From contig NZ_LN651337.1 in assembly GCF_000826145.2 (NCBI RefSeq), positions 1,727,714 through 1,791,713 on the forward strand: a stretch of 64,000 nucleotides of DNA, written 5' to 3'. The number at the start of each line of letters is the position of its first letter. Within the stretch, counting starts at the first letter, position 1. The notes below the pieces were generated by a model. It saw nothing but the letters and a program-made list of their open reading frames with translations, ran no database searches and was not told where the DNA came from. The position numbers and the translations under genes were made by a program. The DNA is from Sporosarcina koreensis (GTDB lineage Bacteria; Bacillota; Bacilli; Bacillales_A; Planococcaceae). Below are positions 26,280 through 35,241 of this stretch, piece by piece.

Positions 26280-26743
26280 TTTACGCTCATCTCCTCACTG
26301 TAGTAGGGACCGAACGTGGGGGCGACCAGGGTCTGAAGCAGTTTGAATTTCTCCTCATCCATGCAATTCTTCTTCCTGCAGCCCGCCAGCAGGATGCCTT
26401 TGACCCGATTGTACTTGAACAGCGGGATGGCAGCGAAGCTCTCGAGCCCTTCCGCCATGATGATCGGGTAGTTGTACAGATCCTTCTCCTTGAAATAGTC
26501 CTCCGTATCGGGGGCGAAGATCGCTTTCCCTGTCTTGAAGACAGTTCCCGCCACGCCTTTTCCCGACTGCAGGACGATACGGCGGTACCGCTGGCTCAAA
26601 TTCCCGGACGCATACTCCCAGCGGATCTGGAAACGGCGCTCTTCCGGCTGCACTAGGGCAAGGGCTGTGAAGTCGCAATCCATAATACGGCGGATCTCCT
26701 CCACTTGCTGCAGATAATCGAACGCGGGTGCTCGGCTTTCCAT
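26276..26743 (-). CDS. nreA: GAF-domain nitrate receptor NreA
   Basis: A 155-residue single GAF domain (GKGVAGTVFKTGKAIFAP in the core). In Staphylococcus, NreA binds nitrate and inhibits NreB when nitrate is absent. Position directly upstream of and overlapping nreB makes the call secure. The 48-bp gap after narI contains a GGAGAG...CTCTCC hairpin without a U-run, so read-through from the nar genes is likely. Confidence 0.9.
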   Translation of the reverse strand: MESRAPAFDYLQQVEEIRRIMDCDFTALALVQPEERRFQIRWEYASGNLSQRYRRIVLQSGKGVAGTVFKTGKAIFAPDTEDYFKEKDLYNYPIIMAEGLESFAAIPLFKYNRVKGILLAGCRKKNCMDEEKFKLLQTLVAPTFGPYYSEEMSVN

Positions 26744-26791
26744 GAGTGTCCTCCCTCGCTGGAGAGAGGTCTCATGCAGCCCCTCTCCGGA

Positions 26792-27472
26792 TCAGTTTCG
26801 TTTGTCTTTTCTGTACAGAATATAGCTTCTGCCCACATAATTCAACGGTACACTCCATACATGGACGAGCCGGGTGAACGGCCACAGTGCGAAAATCAGG
26901 AATCCTGTCAGGATGTGCAGTTTGAACATGATCGGTACGGACGCCATGAATGCCGCATCCGGACGCAGGATCAGCAGAGAGCGGAACCAGATCGAAATGG
27001 TCGACCGGTAATCGAACCCGGGTGTCATCGTATTGGTGATCAGCGAGCTGTAGACGCCGAGGAACACGATGAGCAGAAGGAACGTATTGACGATCAGGTC
27101 CGAAGCGGACGACAGGTGACGCACATTGCTGTTCGTGAAACGGCGGCTCGTCAGGATGATCATTCCGATCAATGTCACGACACCGAAGAATCCGCCTCCC
27201 CATACAGCGCCGAGATGGTACATATGATCGCTGACGCCCATGGCCCGCGTCCATTCTTTGGGGATGCCGAGTCCTGCAACATGCCCAAGGATGACCGGAA
27301 AGATCCCGATATGGAACAGCAGGCTGCCGATCATCAGCTGCTTCTTCTCGATGAATTCACTGGATTTCGCCGTCCAGCCGAACTGATCGTGCCGGTACCG
27401 GAAAATGTGACCGACGATGAATACCGCGATACAGAGATAAGGGAATATCACCCATAAAAATTGACTAGTCAT
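26792..27472 (-). CDS. narI: respiratory nitrate reductase gamma subunit NarI
   Basis: A 226-residue membrane cytochrome b with five helices. Its histidines (for example in FHIGIFPVILGH and KLHILTGF) would ligate the two b hemes. It passes electrons from menaquinol to NarH. Start overlaps the narJ end by 8 bp. Confidence 0.95.
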   Translation of the reverse strand: MTSQFLWVIFPYLCIAVFIVGHIFRYRHDQFGWTAKSSEFIEKKQLMIGSLLFHIGIFPVILGHVAGLGIPKEWTRAMGVSDHMYHLGAVWGGGFFGVVTLIGMIILTSRRFTNSNVRHLSSASDLIVNTFLLLIVFLGVYSSLITNTMTPGFDYRSTISIWFRSLLILRPDAAFMASVPIMFKLHILTGFLIFALWPFTRLVHVWSVPLNYVGRSYILYRKDKRN

Positions 27473-28037
27473 TGGCCGGAACCTCCCGTGGGATCATGCA
27501 TGCTTTGAATTCTTCACGCATCCCTCTGACAAGGGAATAATACGGACTGCCGTACTTCTCGAGCGCTTTCATCAGATGATAGGAGCCGTCTTCCAGCACC
27601 GCCAGCAGCATCGAGAAACTCTGCTGGGCGCGCGGGTCTCCCTTCCATTCCGCCGCGTAGATGAATTCACACATAAGCGGCAGCGAATCAGGCAGTTCGC
27701 TGTCCGGCATCGTAAGCCCGAACATTTCGTACAGCACTTTCAGCCGGGCCAGCGTCTGGCCGCGTTCTTTCGAATCCCCCATCTTCACGTAGGTCATGAA
27801 CAGGGTGGCATCGCTCTGGAAATCCAAGGTATATGTATACATCTCCTGGATTTCATCGAGGCTGTACGTCATCATTTCGTCCCAGTACTCCTTCACATAG
27901 GGATAGGAAGGATCGGAGGGGCGGACGGACCCCTCCAGCACATCGGGATGGAATGTGAGTTTTTCAGGATAGGAGAACTGCTGGGCGAAAAACCCGAAAA
28001 TCTGTTTCTTGTCGTACAGAAGATCCAAGTCAATCAC
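27465..28037 (-). CDS. narJ: nitrate reductase assembly chaperone NarJ
   Basis: A 190-residue TorD-like chaperone (FGFFAQQFSYPEKL near the N-terminus) needed for molybdenum cofactor insertion into NarG. I choose the GTG start at 28037, which gives the N-terminus (M)IDLDLLYDKKQ and has a purine-rich RBS GGGGGGATC; ATG 28052 is an alternative. Either start overlaps the end of narH. Confidence 0.92.
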   Translation of the reverse strand: MIDLDLLYDKKQIFGFFAQQFSYPEKLTFHPDVLEGSVRPSDPSYPYVKEYWDEMMTYSLDEIQEMYTYTLDFQSDATLFMTYVKMGDSKERGQTLARLKVLYEMFGLTMPDSELPDSLPLMCEFIYAAEWKGDPRAQQSFSMLLAVLEDGSYHLMKALEKYGSPYYSLVRGMREEFKACMIPREVPAND

Positions 28038-29646
28038 GCCAGATCCCCCCATAGAAATTCTCTTCGTAGATTTCCTTCCCGGTCTTGACTGGCGCTCCTG
28101 CTCCCGCATTGACCGGGCCGCAGCCGTCACAGCTGCCATTCGATCCCATGACGGAGAAGTTGCTGTATGGATCCTGCTGGACAGCTTCGCCATACGTACC
28201 CATTCCGGTGTAGCCGGCCGATCCTTGGGAGCGGTAGACGTTCATCTGCCCCTCTTTGTGGGAGGTCGGGATAACGAAACGGTCTTCGTATTTCGCGATG
28301 GCCAGAAGGCGGTACATCTTTTTCGCGGTGGAAGCGGTCAGGCCGACCCGATCCAGTTTGCTTTCATCGAAGTCCTTGCCGGAAGACTGGGCTCTCATGA
28401 AGGAGCGCATCATCGCCATGCGCTGCAGGGAGCCTTTCACGGTTTCCGTATCACCTGCTGTCAGCATATTGGCCAAGTATTGGATTGGGATCCGCATTTC
28501 TTCGATTGCCGGGAAGATCATATCCGGATTCTGGATGGAGTCTTTTCCTTCGAAGTAGTTCATGATCGGGCTGAGCGGCGGCACATACCAGACCATCGGC
28601 AGCGTGCGGTATTCCGGGTGGAGCGGGAATGCGAGTTTGTACTCGATCGCGAGCTTGTAGACCGGTGAGTTCTGGGCTGCCGTGATCCAGTCTTCCGAGA
28701 TGCCGTCTTTCCTTGCCTGTTCGATCACTTCCGGATCGCTTGGGTCAAGGAACAGATCGCATTGTGCGTTGTACAGGTCTTTCGGATCCGGAGTGGCCGC
28801 TGCTTCGAGGACACGGTCCGCATCATACAGCAGGACACCGAGATAGCGGATCCGTCCTGTACATGTCTCCGAGCATACGGTCGGGAGTCCGGATTCGATG
28901 CGCGGGAAGCAGAATGTGCACTTCTCGGCTTTGTTCGTCTTCCAGTTGAAGTACACTTTTTTGTACGGGCAGCCGGTCATGCAGTAGCGCCAGCCGCGGC
29001 ACGCTTCCTGGTCGACGAGGACGATGCCGTCCTCGTCCCGTTTGTACATGGCGCCTGACGGACAGGATGCGACACAGCTAGGGTTGAGGCAGTGCTCGCA
29101 CAGCCGCGGCAGGTACATCATGAACGCCTGCTCGAAGTTGAACTTGATCTCCTCTTCGATCTTCTGGATATTCGGATCCGTCGGGCCTGTGATATGGCCG
29201 CCCGCGAGCTGATCCTCCCAGTTCGGCCCCCACTCGAGGTCCATGTAGTCGCCTGTGACGACCGATTTCGCGCGGGCGACCGGCGTATGCTCACTGTCCG
29301 GTGCCGTTGTCAGCTTTTCGTAATCGTACGTCCATGGCTCGTAATAGTCTTTCATCTCCGGCATATCCGGGTTGTAGAAGATCTTGCCGAGGGCGATCTT
29401 GGAGAGCTTGGAGCCCGATTTGAGCTCCAGCTTGCCGTTCCGCAGGTTCCAGCCGCCTTTGTAGATCTCCTGGTCTTCCCACCGCTTCGGATAGCCGATC
29501 CCCGGCTTCGTTTCCACGTTGTTGAACCACATATATTCAGCACCTTCGCGGTTCGTCCATGTCGTTTTGCATGTCACGCTGCACGTATGGCAGCCGATGC
29601 ATTTGTCCAGGTTCATCACCATTGCGATCTGCGCTTTAATTTTCAA
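28030..29646 (-). CDS. narH: respiratory nitrate reductase beta subunit NarH
   Basis: A 538-residue iron-sulfur subunit with four cysteine clusters: CIGCHTCSVTC, CEHCLNPSCVASCP, CRGWRYCMTGCP and CTFCFPR...CSETC. The Trp in CRGWRYC replaces a cysteine and marks the [3Fe-4S] centre, as in NarH generally. Electrons pass from NarI to NarG. Overlaps narG by 11 bp. Confidence 0.97.
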   Translation of the reverse strand: MKIKAQIAMVMNLDKCIGCHTCSVTCKTTWTNREGAEYMWFNNVETKPGIGYPKRWEDQEIYKGGWNLRNGKLELKSGSKLSKIALGKIFYNPDMPEMKDYYEPWTYDYEKLTTAPDSEHTPVARAKSVVTGDYMDLEWGPNWEDQLAGGHITGPTDPNIQKIEEEIKFNFEQAFMMYLPRLCEHCLNPSCVASCPSGAMYKRDEDGIVLVDQEACRGWRYCMTGCPYKKVYFNWKTNKAEKCTFCFPRIESGLPTVCSETCTGRIRYLGVLLYDADRVLEAAATPDPKDLYNAQCDLFLDPSDPEVIEQARKDGISEDWITAAQNSPVYKLAIEYKLAFPLHPEYRTLPMVWYVPPLSPIMNYFEGKDSIQNPDMIFPAIEEMRIPIQYLANMLTAGDTETVKGSLQRMAMMRSFMRAQSSGKDFDESKLDRVGLTASTAKKMYRLLAIAKYEDRFVIPTSHKEGQMNVYRSQGSAGYTGMGTYGEAVQQDPYSNFSVMGSNGSCDGCGPVNAGAGAPVKTGKEIYEENFYGGIWRD

Positions 29647-32600
29647 GCCAGTTGACCTCCTTCATTTTGCGGACGGCTACGTACTCGTCACGCTGGTTGC
29701 CGATCGGTCCGTAGTAGTTGAAGCCATAGCTCAGCTGTGCGTATCCGCCGACCATCTGTGTCGGTTTCATATGGATCCTGGTCGGCGCGTTATGGCTGCC
29801 GCCGCGTTCTTCCGTAATTTCGGAGCCCGGCACCTGGATGTGCTTATCCTGTGCGTGGTACATGAACATCGTGCCTTTTGGCATCCGGTGGCTGACGACA
29901 GCACGGGCTGTGACGACGCCGTTCCGGTTATAGACCTCCAGCCACTGGTTGTCATCGATGCCATGTGCGTCTGCATCCACGTTGGACAGCCAGACGGTCG
30001 GACCTCCGCGGAACAGTGTCAGCATGTGCTGGTTGTCCTGGTAGGTCGTATGGATGTTCCACTTGCCGTGCGGTGTCAGATAGCGCAGGACGAGGGAGTC
30101 CTCCGTGCCTGCGACAGGACGGTCATGCGGCCCGAGTACGAGCGGCGGCAGTGTCGGTTTATAGACCGGCAGCGCCTCCCCGAAGTCGAGGAACAGCTCA
30201 TGATCCAGATAGAAGTGTTGGCGTCCTGTCAGCGTCCGGAACGGCACGAGACGCTCGATGTTGGTCGTAAACGGCGAGTATCTGCGACCCAGTTTGTTGG
30301 ATCCGCTGAAGACCGGAGTCGGAATGACTTCACGCGGCTGCGCGGTGATACCGGCAAATGTGAACCGTTCCGCCGCTCGGTCTGCCGAGATGTCCTTGAG
30401 TTCCACGCCGGTGTCCGCTTCCGCAGAAAGGAATGCTTTCTGGGAGACACGTCCGTTCGTCGCTGAAGACAGTGTCAGCATCGCTTCCGCAACATGCTTC
30501 GCGGTGTGCAGCTTCGGCAGTCCGTCTTTGATGGTGTCGTCTTCGTAGACCCCGTTGATGCCCTTCATCATTTCGTATTCGTCCGCAACCGAGAAGCTGA
30601 CGCCGTGTGCCCCTACTTTTCCTGTAGATAAAAGCGGTCCGAGCGTGACGTACTTGTCATACACTTTCGTATAGTCTCGTTCGACAATCGTCATGCCGGG
30701 CATCGTCTTGCCCGGGATCGCTTCCGCCTCGCCTTTCGTCCAGTCCCGCACATCGCCGTATGGCTGTGCGATCTCCTGCGCCGAGTCGTGGGCGAGCGGA
30801 GAGGTCACCAGGTCTTTGTAGACGCCCGGAAGATGGGTCTTCGCTATTTCCGAGAAAGTCTCCGCGATCGACCGGTAGATGTCCCAGTCGGAACGTGATT
30901 CCCATAGAGGATCGACCGCCGGATTGAACGGGTGGACGAATGGGTGCATATCCGTGGACGACAAGTCGACTTTCTCATACCAGGTCGCTGCCGGCAGGAC
31001 CAGATCGGCATAGAGCGGGGTCGTTGTCATCCGGAAGTCGAGCGCGACGAGCAGGTCAAGTTTTCCTTCGACTTCATCCCGCCAGACGACTTCTTCCGGC
31101 TTCATACGTTCATTCGGCTTGGCCAGGAGGTTGTCGGTTGCGCCGAACAGGTGCTTCATGAAGTATTCCTGACCTTTTGCGGAGCTGGAGACGAGATTCG
31201 AGCGCCAGACGAACAGGCTTCTCGGGAAGTTTTCCGGTGCATCCGGATCCTCGATTGCGAACTGCATATCTCCTGAGATCAGCTGATTCTTTACGTAGTC
31301 CACGATTTCAGGTGTTGTCGTGTGCCCCGCTTCGGCTGCTTCTTCTGTGAGCTGCAGACTGTTGCGGTTGAACTGCGGATAGGACGGCATCCAGCCGAGC
31401 CGCGCAGCGAGCACGTTGTAGTCCGCCGGATGCTCATAGCGGGAGTTCCCACCGAGCGGTGACATGAGCGACTGCGTGCCGGCTTCCTCATACTTCCATT
31501 GATCGGTTGCGAAGTAGAAGAACGACGTCGCATTCTGGAGCCGCGGCGGTGCCTGCCAGTCCCGTGCGAAGGCGATCGTGCTCCACCCTTCGATCGGACG
31601 GCATTTCTCCTGTCCGACGTAATGCGCCCAGCCGCCGCCGTTGACACCTTGGGAGGCTGTCAGCGTGACAAGGTTCAGAATAGCTCTGTAGATCGTATCA
31701 CTGTTGAACCAGTGGTTGATGCCGGCACCCATGATGATCATCGAGCGGCCGCCCGTATCGAGCGAGTTCTGTGCGAATTCCCGGGCAATCTGGATGACGA
31801 GCTCCGGTTTGACACTGGTGATCTTCTCCTGCCAGCCCGGTGTGTAGATCGATGACTTATCGAAGTAATCCTCCGCTTCGGTTTCATGTCCGCTGCGGCG
31901 GACGCCGTATTGGCTGGCCATGACATCATAGACGGTCGCGACTTGGCGGACGGTGCCGTCTGCCAGCGTGATTTCCTTGGCCGGAATGGTGCGGTCGAAG
32001 ACGCCGTTCGACAGGTTGTCGAAGAACGGGAAGCGGATCTCCTTCCACTCCGCTCCATGGTCCGCGATGGACAATGCAGGTTCGACGCGTGTTCCATCTT
32101 CCTTGTCGAGCAGCAGGTTCCACTTCACGTCATCCTCCCAGCGCTGGCCCATCGTCCCGTTCGGCACGATGATCTCGTCTGTGCTCTCATCCAGGATGAC
32201 CGGCTTCCATTCGGCATGCTGGGACTCCTGTCCGATATCGCTGGCGCGCAGGAAACGTCCTGCTTTATAAGCACCTTCATGTTCATCCAGCAGAAGCAGG
32301 AACGGCATATCCGTGTATTGTTTCGCATAGTTCAGGAACATCGGCTCTTTCCGCTGTTCATAGAATTCGTCGAGGATGACATGCGTCATCGCCTGTGCGA
32401 CAGCTGCGTCCGTACCCGGATTCGCTGCGATCCAGTCATCCGCATGCGTGACACTTTCCGCATAGTCCGGTGCAACGGAGACGACTTTCGTACCCTTGTA
32501 GCGGACTTCTGTCAGGAAGTGGGCATCCGGAGTCCTTGTCAGCGGTACGTTCGATCCCCACATGACGATGTAGCCTGCGTTGAACCAGTCGCTCGATTCC

Positions 32601-33313
32601 GGAACGTCTGTCTGCTCGCCCCAGATCTGCGGGGAGGCAGGCGGCAGATCCGCATACCAGTCATAGAAGCTCAGCATCTCGCCGCCCAGAAGGGAAATGA
32701 AGCGCGCACCGGACGCGTAGCTGACCATCGACATCGCCGGAATCGGGGTGAACCCTGCAATCCGGTCAGGCCCGTACTTCTGGATCGTATAGATGAGCTG
32801 TGCGGAAATGAGCATCGTCGCATCACGCCAATGGATGCGGACGTGTCCGCCTTTCCCGCGCGCCTTCTTATATTCCGTGGACTTGGCGGGGTCTTCCACA
32901 ATGCTCGCCCAAGCGCGTACAGGGTCTTTCTCTTCGGTCAGCGCCTGATTCCACATGCGCCACAATTTCCCGCGGATGTACGGGTATTTGATACGGAGGG
33001 GACTGTATTCGTACCAGGAGAATGAAGCCCCCCGCGGACAGCCCCGCGGTTCGAATTCAGGCATATCAGGGCCGCAGGAAGGGTAATCGATCTGCTGGTT
33101 TTCCCATGTGATGATTCCGTTCTTCACGAACACTTTCCAGCTGCAGGAACCTGTACAGTTAACGCCGTGCGTTGTGCGCACGACCTTATCATGCGACCAG
33201 CGCTGCCGGTACATATTCTCCCAATCACGGTTCTTCTCTTCGAGCACCGACCAGTCGCCCGAGTATTTTTCCACAGGCTTGAAATAGTTCAAGTTGAATT
33301 TTGTCTTCCTCAT
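29636..33313 (-). CDS. narG: respiratory nitrate reductase alpha subunit NarG
   Basis: A 1225-residue Mo-bisMGD catalytic subunit reducing nitrate to nitrite at the inner face of the membrane. His49, Cys53 and Cys57 (HGVNCTGSC) ligate the FS0 cluster, the NarG-specific His-Cys3 type. The full-length molybdopterin oxidoreductase and dinucleotide-binding domains are present without interruption. Start 33313 (MRKTKFNLN) has RBS AGGAAG; an in-frame codon at 33355 gives an extra 14 residues with no RBS. First gene of narGHJI. Upstream are a candidate NreC-type palindrome and an AT-rich promoter region. Confidence 0.97.
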   Translation of the reverse strand: MRKTKFNLNYFKPVEKYSGDWSVLEEKNRDWENMYRQRWSHDKVVRTTHGVNCTGSCSWKVFVKNGIITWENQQIDYPSCGPDMPEFEPRGCPRGASFSWYEYSPLRIKYPYIRGKLWRMWNQALTEEKDPVRAWASIVEDPAKSTEYKKARGKGGHVRIHWRDATMLISAQLIYTIQKYGPDRIAGFTPIPAMSMVSYASGARFISLLGGEMLSFYDWYADLPPASPQIWGEQTDVPESSDWFNAGYIVMWGSNVPLTRTPDAHFLTEVRYKGTKVVSVAPDYAESVTHADDWIAANPGTDAAVAQAMTHVILDEFYEQRKEPMFLNYAKQYTDMPFLLLLDEHEGAYKAGRFLRASDIGQESQHAEWKPVILDESTDEIIVPNGTMGQRWEDDVKWNLLLDKEDGTRVEPALSIADHGAEWKEIRFPFFDNLSNGVFDRTIPAKEITLADGTVRQVATVYDVMASQYGVRRSGHETEAEDYFDKSSIYTPGWQEKITSVKPELVIQIAREFAQNSLDTGGRSMIIMGAGINHWFNSDTIYRAILNLVTLTASQGVNGGGWAHYVGQEKCRPIEGWSTIAFARDWQAPPRLQNATSFFYFATDQWKYEEAGTQSLMSPLGGNSRYEHPADYNVLAARLGWMPSYPQFNRNSLQLTEEAAEAGHTTTPEIVDYVKNQLISGDMQFAIEDPDAPENFPRSLFVWRSNLVSSSAKGQEYFMKHLFGATDNLLAKPNERMKPEEVVWRDEVEGKLDLLVALDFRMTTTPLYADLVLPAATWYEKVDLSSTDMHPFVHPFNPAVDPLWESRSDWDIYRSIAETFSEIAKTHLPGVYKDLVTSPLAHDSAQEIAQPYGDVRDWTKGEAEAIPGKTMPGMTIVERDYTKVYDKYVTLGPLLSTGKVGAHGVSFSVADEYEMMKGINGVYEDDTIKDGLPKLHTAKHVAEAMLTLSSATNGRVSQKAFLSAEADTGVELKDISADRAAERFTFAGITAQPREVIPTPVFSGSNKLGRRYSPFTTNIERLVPFRTLTGRQHFYLDHELFLDFGEALPVYKPTLPPLVLGPHDRPVAGTEDSLVLRYLTPHGKWNIHTTYQDNQHMLTLFRGGPTVWLSNVDADAHGIDDNQWLEVYNRNGVVTARAVVSHRMPKGTMFMYHAQDKHIQVPGSEITEERGGSHNAPTRIHMKPTQMVGGYAQLSYGFNYYGPIGNQRDEYVAVRKMKEVNWLEN

Positions 33314-33734
33314 TGTACTTCCTGCTCCCTTCTGAATGACCAATCGCGTTTCCATTGACAGGACTTACTGAGATTTCCTTATATACTCAGCCTAATATGT
33401 ATTCTGACTCTTTGCTATAAGGGAATTCCCTATTACTAAAATAGGTTCTTTTTTCGTAATGAATTTAGTGATAAAAAGTAATAGTTTACTAGAGTCCATT
33501 TGAGGGAAGTTAGCTGGCGCTGTGTCTGTGACAGTTCCGTGACTTTTCTCTTATCCGTCTTTCTATCTGTATTTCTGGTTTCCAGCGTACATTTCACGAA
33601 AGCATCTTCAGTATACGGCGGATGCGTCCTGCTTCATATAAGGGAAAGGCCTATTTCAGCACAGTCGATTCCTGTCAATTCCCCTGAAACTAAGGGAGTT
33701 GGATAAGGGCGTCCCGCCTGGCGTCAATCAATAC
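33314..33734. promoter_or_regulatory. narG upstream region
   Basis: About 420 bp without a gene. It contains TATATA at 33380-33385 (possible -10 on the minus strand), a perfect palindrome AGGGAATTCCCT at 33420-33431, and a related sequence ATAAGGGAAAGGCCTAT at about 33638-33654. No clear Fnr site (TGTGA-N6-TCACA) was seen. Confidence 0.5.
33420..33431. promoter_or_regulatory. candidate NreC binding palindrome
   Basis: AGGGAATTCCCT, a perfect 12-bp palindrome about 40 bp upstream of a possible narG -10 element. NreC in staphylococci is known to bind a GC-rich palindrome upstream of nar promoters. The match to that role is inferred from position and symmetry. Confidence 0.45.
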
Positions 33735-33779
33735 AAAAAAACACCAGACTTCCCGGCAGGCTGCCGGTGTCTGGTGTTT
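33735..33779 (-). terminator. nrdF terminator
   Basis: Minus strand: stem AAACACCAGAC / GTCTGGTGTTT with an inner CGGCAG/CTGCCG extension, followed by a T-run. Confidence 0.85.
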
Positions 33780-33784
33780 CACGA

Positions 33785-34822
33785 TTATAGGTCGTCAAAT
33801 CCGTTCAAGTCGCTCGTTTTGACGTACTGGCGGGATGTCTGCTCGAAGAAATCCGTCTTGGTCCCGTCGAAGTTGTCCGTGTAGGCACGGATCCATTTCA
33901 TCGGGTTGTCGGTGAATTCCGGATAGAGTTCGCTCAGTCCGAGCATGCGAAGCATCTTGTTGGCACGGTATTTCACATAGCCGTCCATCTCATCGAGATC
34001 GATGCCGTCGATATCCGCGAGCACGTACCGGCTCCAGATGATCTCCTGCTCCACCGAATGGCGGAACTGCTCATAGATCCACTCCGTGAACTCTTCGGTG
34101 TTGTACTCCGGATTCTCGGCAAGGGCTGCGCGGAAGATATCACTGATCGCTTTCCCGTGCTGCAGCTCGTCGCGGTTGATGTATGAAATCATCGTTGACG
34201 TACCGACCATCTTCTGGTGGCGTGCCATGTTATAGAAGAAAGCGAAGCCGCTGTAGAAGAACAGGCCTTCGAGCAGCGTAGTATAGACCATCGCTTTCAG
34301 CACTGTCCCGATTGTCGGGTCCGTTGCGAATTCGTTATACACTTCGACAATCCGCTCGTTCCGTTTCATGAGCACTTCATCAGTGCGTCCCATCTCGAAC
34401 GATTCGATCTGCTTGTCATAGGTCGTCACCGATGACAGGACATATGCATAGCTGTGGTTATGCTCGCTTTCCTGGTCGGCGATTGTCGCCATGATAGATT
34501 TGACGGACGGATCCGTCGCGAAGTCCGCGATTTTCATCGCAATGACGGTCTGGGGGCCGTCCAGTGTCGCGAGCAGGCCAATGATCTTGAGGAAGGCATC
34601 CTGCTCCGCTTTCGTCAGTGTCGGGAACTGCTTGACGTCCTGTGTCATATCCACTTCGTTCGCTGTCCAGAACAGGGAACGGATACGCTGCCGCAATGTG
34701 TAGAAATGCGGGTGCGCCAAGTTGTTCCAGTTGAGGATACCGCTTGCTTCCCCGCCGAATATGGCGGTTGCCTTATTTGGATTTGCAGGGTTCAGTACGT
34801 TAACTCGTGTAAGTGTCGCCAA
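33785..34822 (-). CDS. nrdF: class Ib ribonucleotide reductase beta subunit NrdF
   Basis: A 345-residue dimetal-tyrosyl radical subunit; ligand motifs DGPQTVIAMKIAD, DQESEHNHSYAY and the later EGLFFYSGFAFFY/NRDELQHG segments are in the expected order. I propose a TTG start at 34822: it has RBS AAGGAG ten bases upstream and yields MATLTRVNVLN, while in-frame codons further upstream lie inside the flavodoxin gene and give an unrelated Arg-rich extension. It overlaps that gene by 31 bp. Third gene of nrdE-flavodoxin-nrdF. Confidence 0.93.
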   Translation of the reverse strand: MATLTRVNVLNPANPNKATAIFGGEASGILNWNNLAHPHFYTLRQRIRSLFWTANEVDMTQDVKQFPTLTKAEQDAFLKIIGLLATLDGPQTVIAMKIADFATDPSVKSIMATIADQESEHNHSYAYVLSSVTTYDKQIESFEMGRTDEVLMKRNERIVEVYNEFATDPTIGTVLKAMVYTTLLEGLFFYSGFAFFYNMARHQKMVGTSTMISYINRDELQHGKAISDIFRAALAENPEYNTEEFTEWIYEQFRHSVEQEIIWSRYVLADIDGIDLDEMDGYVKYRANKMLRMLGLSELYPEFTDNPMKWIRAYTDNFDGTKTDFFEQTSRQYVKTSDLNGFDDL

Positions 34823-35241
34823 TGATCCAGCACTCCTTCCGCCCATTGGACGACGCGCTGTTCCTGCGCGCCGCGCGGGCTTTGCTCGATTTTCAGCGGT
34901 GCGAGCGCTGAGTTGTAGAAGCGGGCCAACTTCACGGCCGCCCGGCAAAACAGTTCGTCGCCGCCGAACTGGGTGTCGCCTGTCCCGAAAACGAAGACAT
35001 GGTCCGGTTTCACACCGACATCCAGTACGAAATCTTTCACTTCATCCGGGGTCGAGCCCTGATCCCATGTGAACGAGCCGACAATCATGGCATCGTAGTC
35101 ACGGTAATCTGGCACAGGCCCTGTCCCGATGCGGTGCAGTGTGATGTCTGCACCGCCTGCCGTCAGCGTCTGTCCGACCAATTCCGCCACTTCCGCTGTG
35201 TTGCCGCTCCATGACGCATAGGCGATCAGGAATGACACCAT
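34792..35241 (-). CDS. flavodoxin-type protein in the NrdI position
   Basis: A 149-residue flavodoxin fold: FMN phosphate loop YASWSGNTAE, then VGSFTWDQGSTPDEV and FVFGTGDTQFGGDELFCRAA typical of short-chain flavodoxins. Its position between nrdE and nrdF is where NrdI, the flavoprotein that activates the NrdF metal centre, normally sits. The sequence reads more like a true flavodoxin than like classical NrdI, so it may replace NrdI. ATG 35241 has RBS GAGGAG and overlaps the nrdE end by 16 bp; its own end overlaps nrdF by 31 bp, so the three are tightly coupled. Confidence 0.85.
   Translation of the reverse strand: MVSFLIAYASWSGNTAEVAELVGQTLTAGGADITLHRIGTGPVPDYRDYDAMIVGSFTWDQGSTPDEVKDFVLDVGVKPDHVFVFGTGDTQFGGDELFCRAAVKLARFYNSALAPLKIEQSPRGAQEQRVVQWAEGVLDHWRHLHELTY

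Noticed and set aside
31886..33025. 379-residue plus-strand frame opposite narG
   Set aside because: Shadow of a highly conserved gene; no RBS and no recognisable domain.
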